From: Globobulimina sp.
Lineage: Eukaryota > Foraminifera > Rotaliida
DNA: 5,551 bases
Assembly: GCA_003354225.1 (NCBI GenBank)
Contig: PIVH01000516.1
Location: forward strand, 1 to 5,551
Direction of reading: 5' to 3'
The number at the start of each line of letters is the position of its first letter. Position 1 is the stretch's first letter. The position numbers were made by a program, and so were the translations under genes. Below, piece after piece: positions 1 through 5,551 of the stretch. The notes under the pieces are model-generated. The model made no database searches. It saw only the letters and a program-made list of their open reading frames with translations, and was not told the origin of the DNA.

Positions 1-307
1 TGTAGCATTTATGCGTGTTTCAGTGCAGAAGCGCTCCAAAATGGTTTTATCAAATATGACGCGAATATAAATGCATTTGAATTTGGTTTTGAATCAAAAA
101 CGAATATATTGTCAGTAATGCGCACCTGCTGTTTATCAAAAAGAAAATACACGAAACAAGAGGCAATTAAGAAAATACGCGATGCCAACTCTGAAATATT
201 AATCCGGCAAAATGGCGGAACCGGAGCCGTATCCGTTGAGTGCATCAATTCCCATCACATCCACGACGCCCAATGGCTTTTGGAAGTAACCCTCAATGTA
301 TCACCAG
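1..307 (+). other. Upstream coding exon (left end uncertain)
   Basis: This stretch is open in frame 1 with no stop and reads as mixed, non-repetitive protein sequence. It ends at ...TCA CCA G before a CAG|GTATAC donor, so it contributes one base to the split codon. The left boundary is open. There are three possibilities: the exon continues out of the window; it starts after the TGTAG at bases 1-5, which would make a valid 3' splice end; or translation starts at the ATG at 118-120, which has a purine at -3. The sequence before 118 still reads like protein, which slightly favours an earlier start. The exon encodes a lysine-rich helix-like segment (around nt 133-204) and then a beta-like segment that runs across the splice junction. 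I recognise no domain in it. Confidence 0.7.
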
Positions 308-3300
308 GTATACACACTGACACCGTCCATATACCATTACATTACATTGTATACATTGCATTGTATCCTTGCACTTATTATAATATACAGGAAAGTACAA
401 TTTTGTTGTTCCAGATTTACTTTCCAAACCAACTCAGATTTATGTTCGCGATTATATTCGTATACGCGACTATTATGTGGATAAATTGCACCTTTTTTAT
501 AAGAAAGAGAAAATATTTCGGTTATATTTGGATCACATCGAGTCTCAAAGCAACAAATTTATTTGGACGCAAATGGGCTTTGAAGCCGGTCCAATGAGCA
601 ATTTATACCATATCCTGTCGCAAATCGACGACGATGACTCCATTTGGAGCAAACTATTTGATTTGTGCTTAATCGATGTTTATGAGACCGACTCGCATCA
701 AATTATTACCATAAATAGCAACGACGATAATGACTCCATCGCTGATTTTATTACAGAGCAATCGGTGGCGAACTTCATCGCGTCCTCCATCAAATTTTAT
801 TGTTTGCAAAACCGCGACAAATTGTTTATTCAAACAGATTGCCACAAATATTTATTATCCATCGTTTTGCCATATTTTAGCCCCGTTTCCCAATCTGATT
901 CTAACGTCTCTCAATCGGACGTGCCATTAATCAGCGGTTTGTTCAACCGATTTGTTAATTTTTCTGCTGACAAAGACTGGAAAATGAAGATTGACGGCGC
1001 AGAATTGAAGAAATCCTTATTATTTCATCTGAGCAAAGCTCAAATATTTGTGATTAAACACACGTGGAATTGCAGGAAACTCAGTGTTGCCGAATATGAC
1101 TTAATTGAGGCAGACAAAGAGAAGAAGGACGGCGCCTTGATATGTTATGATAACTCCTTCGAATCCGAGTGGACGATGTGGACCAACAAAGGTTTGAAGC
1201 GGTTATATGTTTCATCCAAAGGCTATTGGAAGATACTAAACGAATTCGACCAACATCCCAGAGTCCCCATCAACCACTTAAATGCCATCCGGACCTTCAT
1301 CACCAACCGAAATGACGTCAAACCCGGCACCAAAGTCAATCTCTACGCCGATGCGCAAAGCGATGCCTTCTGCGCTCAATATGTCATTTCGCGCTATAAC
1401 CCGCTTAAAAGCACACTCAGTATCCTCATCAAGAAGGCTTTTGATGCGCTCATCGACAGCAAAAAGAAGATAAAGTCGCGCGACTCTCACTTTTTGTACT
1501 ATAAACCATATGGTATAGACTGGGCGTGGTACAATAATGACCGCGCTAAGTACGAAGAATATAATTTGGGGCAGAATGCCATCAAACAAATCGAAGCGAC
1601 GTACCAAGGCGTACAGGAATACAATTTCGCGATGGCGGACTATCATCGTCCAGGCAGTGAAGAGAGGCTCTTCATCGATGCGCAATTAACGGAGTTGTCG
1701 AGCGGAATGGTGCATTTTTTGGGGCTGCAGTACAAGCCCTTTGTGCTGCGCTTTACGTTCAACATGCAATCGTCGAATGTGATTAATATGGAACAGGTTG
1801 CGATTAATGCCAATGATGGCAGCCAATTTCCGAGGAATATCAGGAGATTACCGACGGACAGCAATGCCGCGGCAGGCACTGTGGCCACAGGCACTGATCA
1901 CAGGCTGTATGCCTTGGGCACGATGAATGTCACTATTTGTCAGCAGCAGGTTCGTATTAAATGGTTGTTTAACCAGTCGGACACGGATAATATTGGCAAA
2001 ATGTATCAGTTTGAGGTGCGGATAGCAATGCAGAATAACTATAAATATGACTGTAACGATTTGGTGAAAAGTATCAAAGAGTTGTGGCGGTCGAATAATT
2101 TATTTGATCAGTACCAATCGAGCATTATTTATAACAACGAGGCCAATAATACGCCGATACGGATAAATAAGGTGAAGAAAGGGGTGCTGTTCGAGGATAT
2201 CTACAAAGAGTTGGTGACAGCGCAAGAAATGAAACCGAACTCAAATTACGATGTTATCATTGGGAGACTGTCGAATGTGGTGACTGATAATATGTGGAAT
2301 GCATTGGATGCAATGGACGGTAATATGCGTGAACATGAAGAGAAGGAATTAGTTTCTGTCTTTAATGAATATCACCAAAAAGCGAGTTTTTGTACACAGA
2401 TATTTACGTTGATAGCATTGGATCGCGTACAAAGTATAATATCTGTGCTAAAACAAGAAATTAGTGACGGAAAAAAGGTGAAAATAGAGGATTTATTAAT
2501 TATTGCATTATCAAACCAGCAGTTATTATTCGAGTCGGTGCAAACAACAACAACCCAAACAACGACATTTACGCAGTCGTTGTCGCATATTTTTGATAAG
2601 TTTGATAATTGGACGGGTTTTATCAAACGAATAGATTCGAAAAACACAATTTATGATCTTGAGATTGCGGATTTCCATCAAACCATCACAAATGCACATT
2701 ATTTACATGATTTTATGGCTATTTCTTCCGCAGCATATACTGAGACATTATTTATATTCAAAAGACCGGAATGTAAAAATATTTATATTTCATATAATGG
2801 ATTTGTACGTAAACTGTCGTTAGAAATTTATAACGAAGATTTGTATTATTTTTTACCTTCATTCATCACTTTAAAAATTGGCAATTTTATAGATGTCGAA
2901 TCGTTTTGTTATAGAGATTGCGGTACAATTCTCCAAAGATTTGAATGTATCCAAACTGAGAACGATGATATGATTTATTATAAAATCCGATCATCACAAA
3001 ATATATTTTATATATTGAATTATTACCAAATTACAAATCGGGCGCAACCAAAACTGTATTATACGCAATGCAGACAATCATTGATCGACAAAAAGCTACA
3101 AACAATGAAAACCTTTGCAGCCGATCCAAATGAACTGAATGACCCATCGGATCCCTCCCATCCAATGCACACATTCTCCTTATCCTTGTTCGAGAGCTCA
3201 AAGCAAACCATTTCCTCCATCAACAATGGCAACGTGCACAGACTCGAAACTATCGAAAATAAATTAAAACAATGCGGCAACATTTATTTACTACATCGAA

Positions 3301-5537
3301 CGGTTGAAAATGGCGAGAACAGTGACGAAATCAGGCAATTATTGCAAGAAAAGCCAGACGAAATGAAAGAGATTTTATCGCAGTTCGATAGCTCCAACGG
3401 CGGGGCCTCAAACATGGGCGATTTGGATGGGATGATCCGCGATTTAGAGAGTCGGAAATTAATTTCATGCAAACAAGTGATGGACGAAGATCTGACATAT
3501 AATACGTTGATGAATATGAATGCGGACATATTCGCTTCGAATACGAACAATAAAATCTATATCATTGACATCGTGGAAGTGCGACAATTGATATTAAAGC
3601 AAGAAGAGCTCAAAAAAGAGGAAGATGAAGAAGAGGAAGAGGAGCATGAGGATGCCGATTATGACTCGGATAGCGATAATTGGGTCACCTACGAAGAGGA
3701 TGTCGAAGAGGACGACGCCGGAACGGGGCTGAAAAAAACAAGAAAAAGTGCACAGAAAATTGAGATATCGATAGCATCGACCTTTAAGTGCAAAATCTTG
3801 TGTTCCTATGAGATGAGTCTCGTGTATCCCGGCACCAACACCGTGGAAGATTTGATCGTTTGGTCGAGTTCGAGTAATAATAATAATGGGCGGAATAAAT
3901 GGAGTGTGGACGAGAACCGATTACTAACTTATTTTTATAATAATGGCGTGTATAATGAGTATGATTTGAATGACAAAAACATAATGAATCGAGTGCGCCG
4001 AAAGTTGTATGCGAAGTGCAATGACAGTACGAACGAGCCACATTTCATTAAACTGTACAAGAAATTTGATGAGTTTATCAAACGCGTTGCCGGCGACTTG
4101 CCGGCGATGAGTAATAATAACAACAACCTGATAAATGGCGTGGAAGTGACCAGAAATGCGGTTTTGTTGCAGCAGCATTACATTGACGCCAAGTGGGCCG
4201 ATAATGGCATGGTTATCACATACAATCCGCTGCAAAGTTGCGTGATTACGGGGCAGACTGCCAAGGATATCACGCATCCGATCCATATCTATCGCAGTGC
4301 GTATTCCTTCGATTTGAGCAGTTTCTTAAATAACTTCCAATTGGATGCATTGTACAATGGATGGATGAGACCGCCGCAATTCCCACAAACCGTCAATTTA
4401 TTGTATAAAAAAAAGCAAACCACGCAACCAAAAGCAAATATCATTGACACCCTATCTTTGCTAATTCGCTACAATAAGAAATATGAAATTGTGTTAGTTC
4501 CGTCGTCCATTGCTTTGGACGCAGGCTTTTTAGACACAAAATGTGCTCCGATTGCGCCTGATATCGATGCCATTGCTATGCATCGCGTCACCTTTATCTA
4601 CAAAGGAATATTGTATAATTATTTCAAAAAGCAACCAAATCTAAAACAAGATGAAAAAGCTGACGGCAATGATGATGACGATCGGTTTTTTTTGGATGAA
4701 ATTAAATTTTTAGTGCGCAAAATCAAGGAGAACATCATCGAAGATTGCATCGATTGGATGGATGTGCAGAGTGACAGTGACAGTGTGAAACGACGCCGCT
4801 TTCGATTACGGAGTACGATCAAAAGAAATAACAGAGATATTATGTTAAGATGGTTGAAAATTGGCTGTGGCTCATGTTTTTTGCACGAAGCGTCCGGGCG
4901 ACAGACTGAAATCGGACCGCCTCCGTCGATGGATTACGATAACGACTTCCCGGATTTATTGAGGAAGGCAATGTTTATTTATTATATCGACTGCAAAATA
5001 CCATTCTCGCTCAATCCCTATCAGTCTGCAAATAAAATCTGCCATTTATGTGGGAATTATATAATTGATGGGTATGCGCCGTGTGAAAAGCACAGGTTTT
5101 GCTATAAATGCATATTGCAATGGAAAGAGATGATAAATAATCCGGATTGGGGCACATTGAAGGAATACTATCAAGAGAACAAGATAGATTTACAAAGATT
5201 AATTGCGAGCGATGAGGTTAACGTTTTGCGGGATATCATATTGCCGCAATATTGCCCACTTTACATTGAGTGCCATAAGGAATTGGATGATATTCCGGGT
5301 CCGGCAAATATAACTAAAGAAAAAGAAAAAGAAAAAGAAAATAAGTTATTACCAATACCAATGACGGTGTATCAACAAGTGTTGAATGAAAACAATGTCA
5401 GATATCAACGATTGGATTTATTGAATAGATATCAACAAAAGCGTGAAATGCAGTTAATTCGCGACCAAACTAAATTAAGTTTGCAAGAGTTGCGCCAAAA
5501 ATATCCGCATATGGACCAGATTCTCGCTGGTTATTAA
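1..5537 (+). CDS. Giant WWE-domain and RING-like protein, 5'-partial; putative ADP-ribose-reading E3 ubiquitin ligase
   Basis: The gene is modelled as join(1..307, 391..5537), giving 1,817 residues from the first codon in the window, with a TAA stop at 5535-5537. The frame is open to base 1, so the true start may lie upstream; the first in-frame ATG is at 118. Domains in order: an N-terminal region of unknown fold; a WWE domain at about residues 478-588 (W480, W482, then Q571 and an R-N-I-R-R ending at 588); a Q/T-rich tract at about 820-831; an acidic tract at about 1174-1211; Asn runs; a RING-like Cys/His cluster at 1653-1731; a KE repeat; and a charged helical C-terminus from about 1762. 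No hydrophobic stretch looks like a signal peptide or membrane segment, so the protein is probably nuclear or cytosolic. WWE domains are known to bind iso-ADP-ribose in poly-ADP-ribose and RING domains recruit E2 enzymes, so a PAR-responsive ubiquitin ligase is inferred. Most of the chain matches nothing I recognise. The coding frame is very secure; the function is moderate to low. Confidence 0.85.
308..390 (+). other. Spliceosomal intron, 83 bases, phase 1
   Basis: The donor is CAG|GTATAC and the acceptor is ATACAG|GA. Removing 308-390 joins frame 1 to the long downstream frame through a split GGA codon and removes the TAA at 381-383 that blocks the downstream frame. The intron is AT-rich and contains short CATTA/CATTG repeats. 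A possible branch-site sequence, CTTAT, lies at 374-378, with its adenine 13 bases before the acceptor. A second acceptor ending at 414 (TTGTTGTTCCAG) has a better pyrimidine tract, is in the same phase and would remove 24 more bases, giving a product 8 residues shorter. An alternative donor at 286 is in the wrong phase for both acceptors. The intron is inferred from frame logic and splice motifs; there is no transcript evidence here. Confidence 0.75.
335..363 (+). repeat. CATTA/CATTG pentamer repeats inside the intron
   Basis: Five CATTR units start at 335, 340, 345, 354 and 359. The first three are perfectly tandem and the last two follow after a TATA interruption. It is a small simple repeat lying wholly inside the proposed intron, which fits non-coding sequence. 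No function is implied. Confidence 0.6.
1191..1436 (+). other. Candidate internal repeat unit A (unknown domain)
   Basis: Residues of this segment follow the pattern K-R-L-Y-V-S-x-x-G-Y, then T-F-I-T, then V-K-P-G-x-x-V-N, then a Cys and a beta-rich tail. A similar order of blocks occurs at 2775-2990. The G-x-x-[VI]-[DN] block followed by alternating hydrophobic strands is loosely like small SH3-type barrels such as Tudor or agenet, but no family signature is clear. The unit lies just before the WWE domain. The alignment was made by hand and is weak. Confidence 0.3.
1515..1847 (+). other. WWE domain (residues about 478-588) with an internal insert
   Basis: The first half has I-D-W-A-W at nt 1515-1529, a Y-x-x-Y at 1551-1562 and I-K-Q-I-E-A-T-Y at 1581-1604. 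This matches the family pattern of paired aromatics, a spaced Tyr and an I-E-x-x-Y helix. The second half has I-N-M-E-Q at 1782-1796, N-A at 1806-1811, a Gly at 1818 and R-N-I-R-R at 1833-1847, the usual closing block of WWE domains. In RNF146 and related proteins residues of this closing block contact iso-ADP-ribose, so ADP-ribose binding is plausible. At 111 residues the domain is longer than the usual 75-85, with the extra length between the helix and the last strands. No PARP catalytic domain is visible elsewhere in the protein. Confidence 0.75.
2541..2576 (+). repeat. CAA/ACA-rich tract encoding a Gln/Thr run
   Basis: This short CAA/ACA-rich stretch encodes Q-T-T-T-T-Q-T-T-T-F-T-Q (about residues 820-831). 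It is a low-complexity, probably disordered linker between predicted helical segments, and may vary in length between strains. Confidence 0.6.
2775..2990 (+). other. Candidate internal repeat unit B (unknown domain)
   Basis: The blocks K-N-I-Y-I-S-x-x-G-F (2775-2804), S-F-I-T (2859-2870), L-K-I-G-x-x-I-D (2871-2894) and a Cys-containing beta-rich tail occur in the same order as in unit A, with similar spacing (26 versus 30 residues from the Tyr of I-Y-I-S to the Phe of F-I-T). No WWE domain follows it. It lies in the most AT-rich part of the gene. The evidence is hand alignment only. Confidence 0.3.
3603..3716 (+). other. Acidic low-complexity tract followed by a basic patch
   Basis: About 38 residues (1174-1211) are dominated by Glu and Asp, encoded mainly by GAA, GAG and GAT, with an S-D-S-D-N-W-V break in the middle that could be phosphorylated by CK2-type kinases. 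It is followed directly by a Lys/Arg-rich patch (nt 3732-3758, K-K-T-R-K). This is typical of a disordered linker separating folded parts. Binding to histones or other basic proteins is possible but not shown. Confidence 0.75.
3876..3887 (+). repeat. (AAT)4 microsatellite encoding four Asn
   Basis: A perfect AAT x4 run in frame, preceded by four Ser codons. Poly-Asn runs of this kind are frequent in AT-leaning protist genes and are prone to slippage. Confidence 0.7.
4113..4127 (+). repeat. AAT/AAC run encoding five Asn
   Basis: Two AAT and three AAC codons in a row. The mixed codons make it less prone to slippage than the run at 3876 and suggest either an older tract or selection for Asn at the protein level. 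Confidence 0.7.
4866..4886 (+). other. Isolated C-x2-C-x2-H cluster
   Basis: Residues C1595, C1598 and H1601 form a tight C-G-S-C-F-L-H motif about 55 residues before the RING-like cluster. It could supply metal ligands to the C-terminal zinc-binding region or be unrelated. Three ligands close together are not enough to call a zinc finger. Confidence 0.25.
5040..5276 (+). other. RING-like zinc-binding cluster (residues about 1653-1731)
   Basis: The ligand order is C1653-x2-C1656-x10-C1667-x2-H1670-x2-C1673-x2-C1676-x47-C1724-x5-C1730-H1731. The first six positions fit the RING cross-brace pattern, including the hydrophobic residue before C1673 and the Ile-Leu-Gln-Trp after C1676 that resembles an E2-contacting helix. 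The last pair departs from the classical C-P-x-C: it is C-P followed by Cys after five residues, closer to the C-P-x(3-4)-C ending of RING1 in RBR ligases, with an unusually long loop before it. No IBR or RING2 follows. E2 recruitment and ubiquitin ligase activity are inferred; a catalytically silent zinc-binding domain is the main alternative. Confidence 0.6.
5316..5339 (+). repeat. (AAAGAA)4 hexamer repeat encoding Lys-Glu x4
   Basis: Four perfect in-frame AAAGAA units (24 bases) encode alternating Lys and Glu between the RING-like cluster and the C-terminal helix. It is a slippage-prone microsatellite. Length changes in whole units keep the frame and would only lengthen a charged linker. 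Confidence 0.8.
5367..5534 (+). other. C-terminal charged helical segment
   Basis: The last 56 residues are rich in Gln, Glu, Arg, Lys and Leu, with hydrophobics at roughly heptad-like spacing and no Gly or Pro until near the end (Y-P-H and A-G-Y). They probably form a helix or short coiled coil that could mediate self-association next to the RING-like cluster. RING ligases often work as dimers, but this is inference only. Confidence 0.4.
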
Positions 5538-5551
5538 TTTAATACTTCTAT
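5538..5551 (+). other. Start of 3' untranslated region
   Basis: Only 14 bases remain after the stop. They contain no AATAAA signal or recognisable terminator, so the gene's 3' end lies beyond the window. Confidence 0.6.

Larger units (their letters stand above)
391..5537 (+). other. Single 5.1-kb coding exon
   Basis: The frame is open from 384 to the TAA at 5535-5537 without a break. The codons between 391 and 476 read as ordinary protein, and there is no ATG in this frame until 573, so translation must enter from the upstream exon and not start inside this one. A GTG at 477 is not a credible start in a eukaryote. I found no AT-rich, stop-containing insert that would call for a further intron, although an in-frame intron with no stop cannot be excluded by eye. 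Confidence 0.85.

Noticed and set aside
286-290. Alternative donor GTAAC at 286.
   Set aside because: It would leave phase 0, whereas both candidate acceptors need phase 1, so the frame would be lost.
335-363. CATTR repeats considered as a CRISPR or regulatory array.
   Set aside because: The units are five bases with no unique spacers and sit inside an intron, so this is simple sequence only.
308-390. Frameshift, pseudogene or sequencing error in place of an intron.
   Set aside because: The segment has CAG|GTATAC and a YAG acceptor of matching phase, is repeat-bearing and AT-rich, and its removal restores the frame. The following 5 kb is intact, which argues against a decaying gene. A one-base error is not formally excluded.
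296-484. Small hydrophobic reading frame of 62 residues on the plus strand.
   Set aside because: It covers the intron and overlaps both exons out of frame, and its composition simply reflects the AT-rich repeats.
1278-1685. Minus-strand reading frame of 135 residues.
   Set aside because: It lies antisense to the coding exon next to and across the WWE domain, where the plus strand is clearly coding. It is open because that stretch is GC-richer, and it has no recognisable domain.
3284-3550. Minus-strand hydrophobic and Ser-rich reading frame considered as a small membrane protein.
   Set aside because: It is antisense to well-formed coding sequence and lacks any convincing membrane helix, start context or homology I can recognise.
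4087-4107. Direct repeat of TTGCCGGCGA spaced by one base.
   Set aside because: Two copies of ten bases at an 11-base offset, out of codon phase inside coding sequence, look like chance. No mobile-element features are near.
3924-4286. Minus-strand reading frame of 120 residues, with two others overlapping it.
   Set aside because: All are antisense to the main exon and reflect its codon pattern. No motif or start context supports them.
477-5537. Reading the long frame as a prokaryotic gene starting at GTG 477.
   Set aside because: There is no Shine-Dalgarno sequence, the same frame reads as protein well upstream of 477, and a clear splice pair links it to the upstream exon. The domains are eukaryotic.

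Overview
The window looks like nuclear DNA of a unicellular eukaryote. It holds most of one very large protein-coding gene on the plus strand, running from base 1, where its frame is already open at the window edge, to a TAA stop at 5535-5537. The eukaryotic assignment rests on four things: a short intron with GT..AG ends near the left edge, the protein families seen (WWE and RING-like, both essentially eukaryotic), asparagine and lysine/glutamate low-complexity tracts, and the absence of any bacterial-style operon or ribosome-binding site. A rhizarian or foraminifer-like protist is possible from the style of the protein, but this is only an impression.

Layout: 1-307 is the end of a coding exon, or a complete first exon if translation begins at the ATG at 118. 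308-390 is an 83-base phase-1 intron containing CATTA/CATTG repeats. 391-5537 is a single, uninterrupted coding exon of about 5.1 kb. 5538-5551 is the first 14 bases of the 3' untranslated region. The spliced product is at least 1,817 residues, counting from the codon at bases 1-3. All residue numbers below use that count.

Protein layout: there is a long N-terminal region of unknown fold (about 1-477), which includes a possible repeat unit (A). Next comes a WWE domain (about 478-588), the family that binds poly-ADP-ribose, here with an insert. A long middle region follows, with a Q/T-rich tract and a possible second copy of the repeat unit (B). Then come a strongly acidic stretch (about 1174-1211), an Asn-spotted region, a RING-like Cys/His cluster (about 1653-1731), a KE repeat and a helical, charged C-terminus. 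WWE plus RING-like cysteines suggests a ubiquitin ligase that recognises ADP-ribosylated partners. That function is inferred. I do not recognise the gene as a named orthologue. No RNA gene, mobile element, CRISPR array or second gene can be supported on either strand.
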